From assembly GCF_000178835.2 (NCBI RefSeq), contig NC_015275.1, positions 1,633,001-1,697,000 on the forward strand: a DNA stretch of 64,000 bases, written 5' to 3'. Source of the stretch: Cellulosilyticum lentocellum DSM 5427 (GTDB taxonomy: Bacteria > Bacillota > Clostridia > Lachnospirales > Cellulosilyticaceae). A model generated the notes under the pieces. That model was not told the DNA's origin. It searched no databases and saw only the letters and a program-made list of their open reading frames with translations. Both the position numbers and the translations under genes were made by a program. This document shows positions 18,173 to 27,451 of the stretch, one piece after another; positions within the stretch are counted from its first letter, which is position 1, and every line of letters starts with the position of its first letter.

Positions 18173-19351
18173 TTATCTGTTTTTAATGACTTTAGCTAAG
18201 CGTTTAATACCTTCTTCAATCGTTTCACTATCTGAATTAGTATAGTTTAGGCGGAAGGTACGAGAAGTAAGTTCTTCTGTATAAAATGGCTCACCAGGAA
18301 CAAAAGCAACATTTTCTTTAGAAGCTAAGTCGAATAACTCTAAAGAAGACGTTCCTTCTGGCAAGGTAGCCCATAAAAACATACCACCCTCAGGAATAGT
18401 GATTTGAATATTGCCAGGGAAATACGTTTTAATAGCGTTTACCATAGCTGAGCTTTGTTCTTTATAAAGTGACTTGATTTTACGAATATGTTCATCTAAA
18501 TCGTTGTGGGCAAGATAGTCAGAAATCACACATTGTGAGAAGAAATTTGTATGTAAGTCAGAAGCCTGTTTGGCAATAATAAGCTTATCCATAAGCTTAC
18601 TGTCTTTTGTACAAATCCAGCCAATACGCATACCTGGCGTAACAATCTTTGAAAATGAACCTAATAAAATGCTATGTTCTAACCCGCGGGAACCAATATA
18701 AGGTAAATCTTCTCCTGAAAAACGAAGTTCTCCGTAAGGGTCATCTTCAATAAGATAAGTCGAAGTTGTTTTAAGTAATTCACAAATCGCTTCACGTTTT
18801 TCTTTACTGTAGGTAAGGCCTGTAGGATTTTGAAAGTTAGGTACAGTGTAAAGTAATTTAGGAGCATAAGCTTTAAGTGCTGCCTCTAAAGATTGTATGT
18901 CTAAGCCATCTTCTAATAAGTTAATACCGTGAAATTGAGGCTCATAAAGTGATAAAGCTTGAATGGTACCTAAGTAACCGGGTTTCTCAATGAGGATGTG
19001 GTCATCTTTATTGATTAAAGCCTTGCCAATAAGGTCAAGGGCTTGTTGAGAACCACTGGTGATTAAGATATCATTAGGGCTTACTTCTAAACCAAAACGT
19101 TTTTTATAACGTGTGGCAATTTGTTCACGTAAAGGTAAGTAACCTTCTGTGGTAGCATATTGAAAAGCATTACTGCCATTTTCATCTACCACTCTGTTCA
19201 TAGAAGTTTTAAGTGCTTCTATAGGAAAAGAAATAGGATTTGGAAGTCCACCTGCAAAAGAAATGACCTCTTTATTTTGGGTAACTTTAAGAATTTCTCT
19301 AATAAAAGACTTCTTGGTATTTAAAATACGATTTGAAAACATTTCACTCAT
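18173..19351 (-). CDS. PLP-dependent class I/II aminotransferase
   Basis: 392 aa, 2-aminoadipate/aromatic-type aminotransferase fold. Landmarks are SFAGGLPNPISFP, ITSGSQQALDLI, YTVPNFQNPTG, LIEDDPYGELRF, the PLP-lysine region GSFSKIVTPGMRIGW, and FRLNYTNSD with the substrate-carboxylate Arg. The start at 19351 follows AGGTGGG. It lies 19 bp after an ArsR-type regulator gene and is probably co-transcribed with it, an unusual pairing. It lacks the GntR domain of MocR proteins. Confidence 0.9.
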   Translation of the reverse strand: MSEMFSNRILNTKKSFIREILKVTQNKEVISFAGGLPNPISFPIEALKTSMNRVVDENGSNAFQYATTEGYLPLREQIATRYKKRFGLEVSPNDILITSGSQQALDLIGKALINKDDHILIEKPGYLGTIQALSLYEPQFHGINLLEDGLDIQSLEAALKAYAPKLLYTVPNFQNPTGLTYSKEKREAICELLKTTSTYLIEDDPYGELRFSGEDLPYIGSRGLEHSILLGSFSKIVTPGMRIGWICTKDSKLMDKLIIAKQASDLHTNFFSQCVISDYLAHNDLDEHIRKIKSLYKEQSSAMVNAIKTYFPGNIQITIPEGGMFLWATLPEGTSSLELFDLASKENVAFVPGEPFYTEELTSRTFRLNYTNSDSETIEEGIKRLAKVIKNR

Positions 19352-19370
19352 GTGTATCCCACCTTTAGTT

Positions 19371-19727
19371 TTATTCATTGATATGTTCAAGGCCTGTATT
19401 TAAAATCGCCGTTACATGTGAGTCGGCTAAAGAATAATAAACAACTTTTCCCTCTTTACGTGGTTTGACGAGATTATAGGCCTTTAAAACACGTAGTTGA
19501 TGTGAAATAGCTGAATGTGTCATGTTTAAGCAAGCAGCGAGGTCGCAAACACACATCTCAGAACATTTCAGGGCATTTAAAATTTTAATACGAGTAGCAT
19601 CACCAAAAATCTTAAAAAGTTCAGCTAAGCTGCTAGTTGTATCAGCGGGGAGCATCGCTTTATAAGCAGCTTGTACAACATCTTGATGAATGACGGTACA
19701 GGTACAAGTATCTATCTTTTGGGACAT
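19371..19727 (-). CDS. ArsR/SmtB-family metal-responsive repressor
   Basis: 118 aa winged-helix repressor. A Cys-rich N-terminus (DTCTCTVIH) and the recognition-helix motif CSEMCVCDLAACLNMTHSAISHQL resemble CadC/ArsR-type sensors, where Cys thiolates bind soft metals such as Cd or Pb and release DNA. The start at 19727 is chosen for AGAGGTG upstream; the longer frame lacks one. The metal and target are inferred only; its likely first target is its own operon with the aminotransferase. Confidence 0.88.
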   Translation of the reverse strand: MSQKIDTCTCTVIHQDVVQAAYKAMLPADTTSSLAELFKIFGDATRIKILNALKCSEMCVCDLAACLNMTHSAISHQLRVLKAYNLVKPRKEGKVVYYSLADSHVTAILNTGLEHINE

Positions 19728-19963
19728 TGTGGACACCTCTTTTATGTGAAGACACATTATTTTAATATTTAGGGTACATAGTTTTTAAGAAACTGTCAAG
19801 TCACAAGGCTTAAACATTAATAATGAGAAAGCAAAAAACTTTAAAAAATATAGTAGAATTGAACGATTTATATTGATAAACTAAATGGTACGTTGTACTA
19901 TGAAATAAGAATAATTGACAATATTTATATAAATTTTATTTTTAGAGGGAAAGAGGGGGAAAA

Positions 19964-20137
19964 ATGATTAATTTTGAAAAAGAATTAGAGAAATTTAGAC
20001 CTATCCTTAATGTAAATCGTATTGAGGAGCGCATTAGCCAAGAAGATATGATGGATATGATAGATATATTTAAGTTTTTTGATAATGACATTTATAATGA
20101 AGCAAGTGCCTTAAGAGAGATGAAGGATGGGGAATAA
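19964..20137 (+). CDS. Small acidic protein of unknown function
   Basis: 57 aa (MINFEKELEKFRPILNVNRI...), preceded by AGAGGGGGA. It ends two bases before the TPR protein start, so the two are probably translated together. It is helical, acidic and methionine-rich in the middle (ISQEDMMDMIDIFKFF). I do not recognise the family. Confidence 0.65.
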   Translation: MINFEKELEKFRPILNVNRIEERISQEDMMDMIDIFKFFDNDIYNEASALREMKDGE

Positions 20138-20138
20138 G

Positions 20139-21512
20139 ATGATGGAGTATGTATGTCCATATTGTGGAAATAAAGCAAAGCATGACGTTTATTGCCATAC
20201 CTGCCACCGCAAAATAGACTGGGTCAAAGAAATCTGGGAGAGAAGCATAGCTTACTATAATAGAGGTTATTATGCAGCAGAAGAAAAGAATTTGACTTTA
20301 GCAATAGATTATTTACAGAAAGCACTTCATCTTAATAAATATAATACGGAAGCAAGGAATTTATTGGGGCTTATTTATTTTGAAGTGGGAAGAGTAGGGG
20401 AAGCATTAAAAGAGTGGATTATAAGTCATTCCTTAAATAAGGAAGATGAAGTATCTACGCACTATATTAATGAAATTCAGAAATCACCTAAACAGCTAGT
20501 TAGTTATAAGGAAGTGATTCATTTATATAATAAAGCTTTGGAGTATTTAAAGCAAAAAAACACTGATGTAGCCATTATTAGATTAAAGAAGGCAGTAGGT
20601 GTCAATCCTAATTTTGTAGAAGCAAAGGTTTTATTAGGTTTATGTTATATACAAGATAAGCAATTTTACAAAGCAAATGAACAAATAAAAGGTGCACTAA
20701 AGATAGATAGTGGACATCAAAAGGCATTAAGATATTTTAAGGCATTGAGCGGTGAGGACACTTCTACAGTTCAGCCTTATGAGCTAGAATACATTCCAAC
20801 TAACCAGTCTCATAAAAAAGTAAAGCCAGTCCGTGTTATTGATCGTAGTATATCTTTAAGGTATTCAGTGCTTTATTTTATTATAGGGCTTATAGCTATG
20901 TTTGTGATTTATCATTTCCTCATACATCCTAATCAAGTAAAGTCCTATGAACAAGAAATTACAAGACTTACTAATAAGCAAGATGAGTTAAGTGATGAAC
21001 TTAATCAAATTATTAAAGATACTAACTTAAAAGCTGCTACTTTAGAAGCTGATAATACAAAATTAAAAACACAGACACAAGAATATGAAAAGCAACTAGG
21101 TGCTTATGTACAAAAGGATAAGCTAGTTACAGCAAAAACACATATAGAGGAAAGAATGTATGTTGAAGCAGCAGAAGCTTTATATAATATTGCACCTTCT
21201 TTATTAGATGAAGAAAGTAAAATGACTTATGAGGCTCTTAAAGAAGCTTGTTATGAAAAGGCAGCAGCGGAACTGTATAACGAGGGATATCAATTACTTA
21301 GTGGAGAAGATTATGCAGGGGCTAAAGGGAAATTAGAAGCTGCCCTTATATATGACGGGACTTCACAAACAGCTAGAAGAAGTTTATATTACTTAGGTGA
21401 AACAGAAGAGAAACTAGGGAATATAACAGAGGCACAAAATTACTATAACAAAGTGATCACAGAGTTTCCTGATACTTATGAAGCAAGACGTGCAAAAGAA
21501 AGGATTCAATAA
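20139..21512 (+). CDS. Zinc-ribbon/TPR membrane protein
   Basis: 457 aa from an ATG at 20139 (GGATGGGG upstream). Order: an N-terminal zinc ribbon (CPYCGNK...CHTC), cytoplasmic TPR units (about 35-200), one membrane helix near 255 (LYFIIGLIAMFVIYHFLI), a coiled coil (about 275-335), and a second TPR set (SLYYLGETEEKLGNITEAQNYYNKV). This bitopic layout suggests a scaffold linking cytoplasm and cell surface, of the tol-pal/YbgF-like repeat type. The partner is unknown. Confidence 0.75.
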   Translation: MMEYVCPYCGNKAKHDVYCHTCHRKIDWVKEIWERSIAYYNRGYYAAEEKNLTLAIDYLQKALHLNKYNTEARNLLGLIYFEVGRVGEALKEWIISHSLNKEDEVSTHYINEIQKSPKQLVSYKEVIHLYNKALEYLKQKNTDVAIIRLKKAVGVNPNFVEAKVLLGLCYIQDKQFYKANEQIKGALKIDSGHQKALRYFKALSGEDTSTVQPYELEYIPTNQSHKKVKPVRVIDRSISLRYSVLYFIIGLIAMFVIYHFLIHPNQVKSYEQEITRLTNKQDELSDELNQIIKDTNLKAATLEADNTKLKTQTQEYEKQLGAYVQKDKLVTAKTHIEERMYVEAAEALYNIAPSLLDEESKMTYEALKEACYEKAAAELYNEGYQLLSGEDYAGAKGKLEAALIYDGTSQTARRSLYYLGETEEKLGNITEAQNYYNKVITEFPDTYEARRAKERIQ

Positions 21513-21644
21513 TTAGTTTTAAAGTACTAAGCCATAAAGTTACGATTGATGATAGTGGCAAAATGGTTACGAATAGGAATATAAATACATAAAAATGGCA
21601 CTAATCATAAAAATACATGATATTAGTTAATAACTGGAAAATGA

Positions 21645-21673
21645 TTGACAATTATTGGAAAAGGCGCTATTCT
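21645..21673 (+). promoter_or_regulatory. Probable spoIIA operon promoter
   Basis: TTGACA (21645-21650), 17 bp, TATTCT (21668-21673), 35 bp before spoIIAA. In bacilli this operon is sigma-H and Spo0A driven. I cannot see a convincing sigma-H site here. Confidence 0.55.
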
Positions 21674-21707
21674 TATAAGAGATTAAAGATAAGGAGGCGC
21701 GAGGACA

Positions 21708-22055
21708 TTGCGAATGGAATTTATTATGGTGGAGCGAACATTAGTGGTTGTCTTAGAAGGGGAGATTGACCACCATACTTGTGTTGAAATTAGACGCGAG
21801 GTAGATAGGGAATATCAAAAAAATAGAGCAAAAGATTTACTTTTTGATTTTGAAAAAGTGAATTTTATGGATAGTTCAGGTATAGGTATGCTTATGGGAA
21901 GGTATAGAAGTGTGGCTATATGTGGGGGAAGTATTGGATTATACAACGTTTCAAGAGAAGCAGGAAGAATACTCAGTATGTCAGGTATTTACAAATTAAT
22001 GAAAACTTATAATAGTAAACAAGAAGCACTGGAAGCATTAGCAGCTTTTGCTTAA
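21708..22055 (+). CDS. spoIIAA: Anti-sigma F factor antagonist SpoIIAA
   Basis: 115 aa STAS-domain protein. The phosphorylatable serine lies in FMDSSGIGMLMGRY. Unphosphorylated SpoIIAA pulls SpoIIAB off sigma-F and starts forespore gene expression. Two starts are possible. TTG at 21708 lies 10 bp after a full AGGAGG. ATG at 21714 lies 8 bp after GAGGA. First gene of the spoIIA operon. Confidence 0.95.
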   Translation: MRMEFIMVERTLVVVLEGEIDHHTCVEIRREVDREYQKNRAKDLLFDFEKVNFMDSSGIGMLMGRYRSVAICGGSIGLYNVSREAGRILSMSGIYKLMKTYNSKQEALEALAAFA

Positions 22056-22079
22056 GAGAAGCATGAGGGGGACAAAAAA

Positions 22080-22508
22080 GTGCCAAAGAAAAATCAAATG
22101 CAAATACAATTTGCAAGTAGTTCTATTAATGAAGGTTTTGCTAGGGTAGCTATTAGTTCGTTTGTTTCTCAATTAGATCCAACAATTGAGGAACTTTATG
22201 ACATTAAAATGGCCGTTTCAGAAGCTGTTACAAATTGTATTATTCATGGTTATAGTAATAAAGAAGATGGCTTAATTACCATTAGATGTGCTTATGAAGA
22301 ACGCACTGTAGAAATAGAAGTTGTGGATGAGGGGAAAGGCATACCGAATGTAGATGATGCTATGACAGCACTTTATACTACTTCATTAGAAGAGGAAAGA
22401 GCAGGTCTAGGCTTTACGGTAATGCAATCCATGATGGATGAGGTCGAGGTATTCTCACAAATGGGCAAAGGAACAAGTGTAAAAATGAAAAGATCTCTCG
22501 CGGTCTAA
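22080..22508 (+). CDS. spoIIAB: Anti-sigma F factor SpoIIAB
   Basis: 142 aa serine kinase/anti-sigma factor of the GHKL fold. N box VSEAVTNCIIHGYSN, G1 VVDEGKGIPNVDDA and G2 RAGLGFTVMQSMMD. It holds sigma-F inactive and phosphorylates SpoIIAA. GTG start with GAGGGGG upstream. Confidence 0.95.
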   Translation: MPKKNQMQIQFASSSINEGFARVAISSFVSQLDPTIEELYDIKMAVSEAVTNCIIHGYSNKEDGLITIRCAYEERTVEIEVVDEGKGIPNVDDAMTALYTTSLEEERAGLGFTVMQSMMDEVEVFSQMGKGTSVKMKRSLAV

Positions 22509-22531
22509 GCCCGAGGTAAAGGTGGGATAAT

Positions 22532-23251
22532 ATGGATCATACCTTAGAACTCATACAACGTGCACAACAAGGTGATGAAATAGCCAAAAACATATTAGTA
22601 CAAGAGAATCTAGGACTAGTTTGGAGTTTAGTAAGAAGATTTAGTAATCGTGGTTATGATATGGAGGACTTATTTCAAATAGGGAGTATTGGACTTTTAA
22701 AAAGTATTGATAAATTTGATTTAAGCTTTAATGTTAAATTCTCTACCTATGCAGTGCCTATGATTGTAGGAGAGATTAAACGTTTTTTAAGGGATGACGG
22801 CATGATTAAGGTAAGTCGTTCTCTAAAGGAAACAGCTTATAAAGTAAGAATTCTAAAGGATGAGCTTATAAGGGAACTCAATAGAGAACCAACGATTAGT
22901 GAAATTGCAGCCGGCTTAGATTTACAAGTTGAAGAAGTGGTAGAGGCTTTAGAGTCAAATGCAGAGATAGAATCTTTAAATGCTGTTATTTATCAAGGAG
23001 ATGGCAAGCCTATTACGTTATCGGATAAAATCGATGAGGTGCCAACACTCCAAAATAGCTTAGTAGACAAAATGATTCTGACAGAGCTCATAGAAAGGCT
23101 ACTACCCATTGAAAGAGAGATTATTCATATGCGATATTTTGAAGACCGTACGCAAACAGAAATTGCTAGTGCCTTAGATATATCCCAAGTTCAAGTGTCG
23201 CGAATTGAAAAACGTATTTTAAAGAAAATGCGAGAAATGTTAGGAAGCTAA
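22532..23251 (+). CDS. sigF: RNA polymerase sporulation sigma-F factor
   Basis: 239 aa sigma-70 family protein with region 2 (NRGYDMEDLFQIGSIGLLKS, KFSTYAVPMIVGEIKRF), region 3 and region 4 helix-turn-helix (RTQTEIASALDISQVQVSRIEKRIL). It directs early forespore transcription. Last gene of the spoIIA operon. Confidence 0.96.
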   Translation: MDHTLELIQRAQQGDEIAKNILVQENLGLVWSLVRRFSNRGYDMEDLFQIGSIGLLKSIDKFDLSFNVKFSTYAVPMIVGEIKRFLRDDGMIKVSRSLKETAYKVRILKDELIRELNREPTISEIAAGLDLQVEEVVEALESNAEIESLNAVIYQGDGKPITLSDKIDEVPTLQNSLVDKMILTELIERLLPIEREIIHMRYFEDRTQTEIASALDISQVQVSRIEKRILKKMREMLGS

Positions 23252-23279
23252 AGCTTAGCTCTCTATAAAAATAAGAAAT

Positions 23280-23336
23280 AAAAAGGCTAGATGAAGATAA
23301 GTTGCGCTGAAGCAACACTTGGTCTAGCTTTTATTT
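23280..23336 (+). terminator. spoIIA operon terminator
   Basis: AAAAAGGCTAGAT...GTCTAGCTTTT outer stem with an internal GTTGC/GCAAC hairpin, followed by TTATTTT. Confidence 0.75.
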
Positions 23337-23366
23337 TGCGTATAAAAAGACATGTTACAACTGATA

Positions 23367-23412
23367 AAACCGAACAACAAATAAAGAGCTAGAATGAAAA
23401 CGTTCGGTAAAA
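23367..23412 (+). promoter_or_regulatory. PurR-type operator pair, upstream
   Basis: AAACCGAACAA (23367-23377) faces GTTCGGTAAAA (23402-23412). These are two PurBox halves in inverted orientation, with 26 bp between the CCGAAC and GTTCGG cores, as in the paired PurBoxes of bacilli. Confidence 0.75.
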
Positions 23413-23497
23413 TGCCTGCATAAGGGAAGTGTAACCGAGAAAAAAATTAAAAAATATAGGGTTAAATGTTAAAAATATCCAAAAAGCGAGACACATG

Positions 23498-23533
23498 TCG
23501 AACGATAAATAAAACTTAAACTATATTGTTCGA
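23498..23533 (+). promoter_or_regulatory. PurR-type operator pair, promoter-proximal
   Basis: TCGAAC (23498-23503, with GATAAA after it) and GTTCGA (23528-23533) are inverted and 24 bp apart. The pair ends 8 bp before the -35 of the pur promoter. It is a second copy of the double PurBox. Confidence 0.75.
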
Positions 23534-23541
23534 TAAAATGA

Positions 23542-23570
23542 TTGACGCTATTATTAAATTATGATACGCT
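23542..23570 (+). promoter_or_regulatory. pur operon promoter
   Basis: TTGACG (23542-23547), a 17-bp spacer and TACGCT (23565-23570) with a TGA extension. It lies 44 bp before purL. Confidence 0.6.
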
Positions 23571-23614
23571 TACAATAGCTAATTAAGGTTAATTCATACG
23601 AAAGGGGAACCACG

Positions 23615-26600
23615 ATGAGTGTTTTCAGAGTATATGTAGAGAAGAAGAATGGTTTTGATGTAGAAGCGAAGCGTATGGAGAGCGAGTTAAAAGAGTTTTT
23701 ACATATAAAAGCTGTTAAGGGAGTAAGAATTTTAAACAGATATGATATTGAGCATATTACAAACAAGGTTTATGAAAAAGCATTAAACACGATTTTTTCA
23801 GAACCTCAATCAGATACATTAGTAGAGAAACTGGCTTTAACAAGTGGCAAGGCTTTTGCTGTAAGTTATTTAAGAGGACAATATGATCAAAGAGCAGACT
23901 CTTGTGAGCAATGTATTCGTATTATTGATAGCACCCTTAAACCTACTGTGAGAACAGCCAGAGTTTACATTGTGGATGGCGAATTAACAAACGAAGAATT
24001 ATTAAAGATTAAAAAGCATGTGATTAACCCTGTAGAAGCTGAAGAAGTTTCTTTAGAGCCAGTAGCAAGTTTAGATATGACTTATCCTGTTCCAGAGGAT
24101 GTCAAGGTATTAGTAGATTTTATTAATATGGATGAAGTAGCTTTAGAAAATTTTAGAAAAGAACAAGGCTTAGCAATGAATTTGGATGACCTTATTTATT
24201 TCCAAGGTTATTTTAAAGGGATTAATAGAAATCCAAGCTTTACAGAATTAAAAGTAGTTGATACCTATTGGTCAGATCACTGTCGTCATACAACTTTTAT
24301 GACGGAGCTTACTAAGATAGAGGTTGAAGAAGGTGAATATGCAGCACCTATTAAAGCAGCTTTAGATGAATACTATGGTATGCGTGAAGAACTAGGACGT
24401 AATCATAAAAAAGTATCTCTTATGGATATGGCAACCATTATTGTAAAACATCTTAAAGCACAAGGTGGCTTAAAAGAATTATTCGAGACAGCGGAAATCA
24501 ATGCTTGTACAATTGTAGATAACATTAAGGTAGATGGTAAAGATGAAGAATACCTTATCTTATTTAAAAATGAAACACATAATCACCCAACTGAAATCGA
24601 ACCTTTCGGTGGTGCAGCAACATGTCTTGGTGGTGCTATTCGTGATCCACTTTCAGGACGTAGCTATGTTTATCAAGCTATGCGTGTAACGGGTGCAGCT
24701 GATCCTAATGAATCATTAGAAAATACAATGGCTGGTAAATTACCACAACGTGTGATTACAAAAACAGCTGCTAATGGTTATAGTGCTTATGGTAACCAAA
24801 TAGGACTTGCAACAGGTGAAGTTAAAGAATATTATCACCCAGGATATAAAGCAAAACGTCTTGAAGTAGGAGCTGTAGTAGGAGCAGTTAAACGCTCAAA
24901 TGTAAAGCATGAAGAGCCAGTCCCAGGCAATGTGATTTTACTTTTAGGTGGCGCAACCGGTCGTGATGGTTGTGGTGGTGCAACAGGTTCTTCTAAAGAG
25001 CATACAGAAGAATCATTACATACTTGTGGTTCTGAGGTACAAAAAGGTAATCCAGTAGAAGAAAGAAAACTTCAAAGATTATTTAGAAACCCAGAATTTT
25101 CAAAACGAATTATTCGTTGTAATGATTTTGGTGCAGGTGGTGTGTGTGTAGCAATCGGTGAAATCGCTGAAGGGCTTCGTATTAACCTTGACCTTGTACC
25201 AGTTAAATATATGGGACTTGATGCAACAGAACTTGCTATTTCTGAGTCTCAAGAAAGAATGGCAATTGCCATTGATAAAAATGATTTAGATTTGATGATT
25301 AATCTAGCTAATAAAGAAAACTTAAATGCAGTTTGTGTAGCAGAGGTAACAAAGGAAAAACGTCTTGTAATGACTTGGAGGAACAAAGAAGTTGTTAATA
25401 TTGATAGAAGTTTCTTAGACAGCGCAGGTGTAACACAGCAAAGAGAAGCAAAAGTAACAGCTCCTGAAATTGAAATTGAAGTGAAGAAACTTTCAAAAGA
25501 TAATGTACTTGCTACCTTAAAAGACTTAAATGTAGGTCTCCAAAAAGGGTTAGGGATGCAGTTTGATGGTACCATTGGAGCAGGTTCAGTACTTATGCCA
25601 TATGGCGGTAAAAACCAATTAACAAAAGAAAATGGTATGGTGGCTAAAGTGCCTTTAGTAAAAGGTGAAACAACAGCAGCAACCTTTATGACACATGGAT
25701 TTGATCCATATCTTTCAGAAAAATCACCATTCCACGGTGCTCTTTATGCAGTAGTAGAAAGTATTGCAAAAATTGTAGCATTAGGTGCAGATTACAAGAA
25801 GACTTACCTTTCTTTCCAGGAATACTTTGAGAGATTAAATGGTGAAACGAGCTGGGGTAAACCAGTAGCAGCACTTCTTGGCGCATTAAAAGCTCAAAAA
25901 GAATTAGGGCTTGCAGCAATTGGTGGTAAAGATAGTATGTCTGGTACTTTTGAAAATATCAGCGTTCCTCCAACACTTATTTCTTTTACCTGTAACTTAG
26001 GAGACGCTAAGGAATGTGTAAGTGGTAGCTTAAAAGCAGCAGGTAATCGTCTTGTTTATGTTGCTATTCCAAAAGATAATGTTTACATGCCAGACTTTAG
26101 TATAATGCATGAAGCTTATAGTAAGATTTATGAACTTGTTAAAGCGGATAAAGTACAAAGTGCCTATGCTATTGGTGCTGGAGGAGTAGTAGCTGCACTT
26201 AGTCAAATGGCTATTGGTAATGAAATCGGAGTAAAAGTAGAATTACCACCAGAAATAGCACCATTTGTAGCATCCTATGGAGATATTGTATTAGAAGTAG
26301 CACCAGAAGTAGCAACAAGCTTAAAAGAAGATTACGTTACTGTCATTGGTGAAACTGTAACAGAAAAAGTAGTAACTATAGATGAAGTGACTTTAGAAAT
26401 CAGTGAAATCATTAAAGCCATGTTAGCACCAACGGCTAATGTCTTTACTCAAAAAGTAGATAGTCCATTAGCAGCAACAGATGCAACCTTCACTGGGGAG
26501 CGAAAAATCTATGTGGCTAAACAAAAAATCGCACAGCCGGAAGTACTTATTCCAGTATTCCCAGGGACTAACTGTGAAGTAGATACAAGACGTGCTTTTG

Positions 26601-27331
26601 AAAGAGCCGGTGCTAAGGTAAATGAAGTACTATTTATTAACCGTACAAACAGTGACATTGAAGATTCAATTGAACGTTTATACCAAGGTATTAAGTCAGC
26701 ACAAATTATTGCTTTCCCAGGTGGGTTCTCAGCTGGTGATGAGCCAGATGGTAGTGGTAAGTTCATTGCTTCCACTTTTAGAAATGAAAGATTAAAAGAA
26801 GCCATTCATGAACACCTTTATACGCAAGATGGATTAATGTTAGGAATCTGTAATGGGTTCCAAGTACTTGTTAAATTAGGGTTATTACCATATGGTGAAA
26901 TTAGAGAAATGGATGGAGAATGCCCAACATTAACCTTTAATACGATTGGTAAACATATTTCTCTTATGGCTAGAACAAAAATTACAAGTGTGCAATCTCC
27001 ATGGCTTAACGGGGTTAGCTTAGGTGATCTTCATGAAATCCCACTTTCACATGGTGAAGGTCGTTTCGTAGCACCAGAAGCTATGTTGAAAGAGCTTATT
27101 GCTAAAGGTCAAGTATTTAGCCAATATGTAGATGAAAATGGTTTTGCAAGCCAAGATGGCAATGTCAATGTGAATGGTAGTATGCATAACATCGAGGGGA
27201 TTATATCTGCTGATGGCCGTATTATAGGTAAGATGGGACATAGTGAACGTGTGGGTAAATTTGTTCATAAAAATATTCCAGGTAATAAAGAGCAAAATCT
27301 GTTTACATCTGGGGTGAATTACTTTAAATAA
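23615..27331 (+). CDS. purL: Phosphoribosylformylglycinamidine synthase, single chain
   Basis: 1238 aa, large fused form in which synthetase and glutaminase are one chain. It converts FGAR, ATP and glutamine to FGAM. The synthetase half has KNETHNHPTEIEPFGGAATC and FDGTIGAGSVLMPYGG. The glutaminase tail (about 980-1238) has the nucleophile in LGICNGFQVLVKLG and the His/Glu pair in LSHGEGRF. Many bacilli instead use PurS+PurQ+PurL, so no purS or purQ is needed here. It opens the pur cluster directly after the PurR operators. Confidence 0.96.
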   Translation: MSVFRVYVEKKNGFDVEAKRMESELKEFLHIKAVKGVRILNRYDIEHITNKVYEKALNTIFSEPQSDTLVEKLALTSGKAFAVSYLRGQYDQRADSCEQCIRIIDSTLKPTVRTARVYIVDGELTNEELLKIKKHVINPVEAEEVSLEPVASLDMTYPVPEDVKVLVDFINMDEVALENFRKEQGLAMNLDDLIYFQGYFKGINRNPSFTELKVVDTYWSDHCRHTTFMTELTKIEVEEGEYAAPIKAALDEYYGMREELGRNHKKVSLMDMATIIVKHLKAQGGLKELFETAEINACTIVDNIKVDGKDEEYLILFKNETHNHPTEIEPFGGAATCLGGAIRDPLSGRSYVYQAMRVTGAADPNESLENTMAGKLPQRVITKTAANGYSAYGNQIGLATGEVKEYYHPGYKAKRLEVGAVVGAVKRSNVKHEEPVPGNVILLLGGATGRDGCGGATGSSKEHTEESLHTCGSEVQKGNPVEERKLQRLFRNPEFSKRIIRCNDFGAGGVCVAIGEIAEGLRINLDLVPVKYMGLDATELAISESQERMAIAIDKNDLDLMINLANKENLNAVCVAEVTKEKRLVMTWRNKEVVNIDRSFLDSAGVTQQREAKVTAPEIEIEVKKLSKDNVLATLKDLNVGLQKGLGMQFDGTIGAGSVLMPYGGKNQLTKENGMVAKVPLVKGETTAATFMTHGFDPYLSEKSPFHGALYAVVESIAKIVALGADYKKTYLSFQEYFERLNGETSWGKPVAALLGALKAQKELGLAAIGGKDSMSGTFENISVPPTLISFTCNLGDAKECVSGSLKAAGNRLVYVAIPKDNVYMPDFSIMHEAYSKIYELVKADKVQSAYAIGAGGVVAALSQMAIGNEIGVKVELPPEIAPFVASYGDIVLEVAPEVATSLKEDYVTVIGETVTEKVVTIDEVTLEISEIIKAMLAPTANVFTQKVDSPLAATDATFTGERKIYVAKQKIAQPEVLIPVFPGTNCEVDTRRAFERAGAKVNEVLFINRTNSDIEDSIERLYQGIKSAQIIAFPGGFSAGDEPDGSGKFIASTFRNERLKEAIHEHLYTQDGLMLGICNGFQVLVKLGLLPYGEIREMDGECPTLTFNTIGKHISLMARTKITSVQSPWLNGVSLGDLHEIPLSHGEGRFVAPEAMLKELIAKGQVFSQYVDENGFASQDGNVNVNGSMHNIEGIISADGRIIGKMGHSERVGKFVHKNIPGNKEQNLFTSGVNYFK

Positions 27332-27451
27332 AAAACAAGCTATGTGAAGCGTAGTTTTAAATAGATGGTTTATGAAATAGCAGAGAATAGATAGTCGGTT
27401 ATATAGTCTAAAAAGAGTAGATTACAAGAGAGTGTAACTTAGGAGGTTATT

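Noticed and set aside
25249-25575. Minus-strand frames inside purL (also 26509-26805)
   Set aside because: They mirror conserved purL codons and lack start signals.
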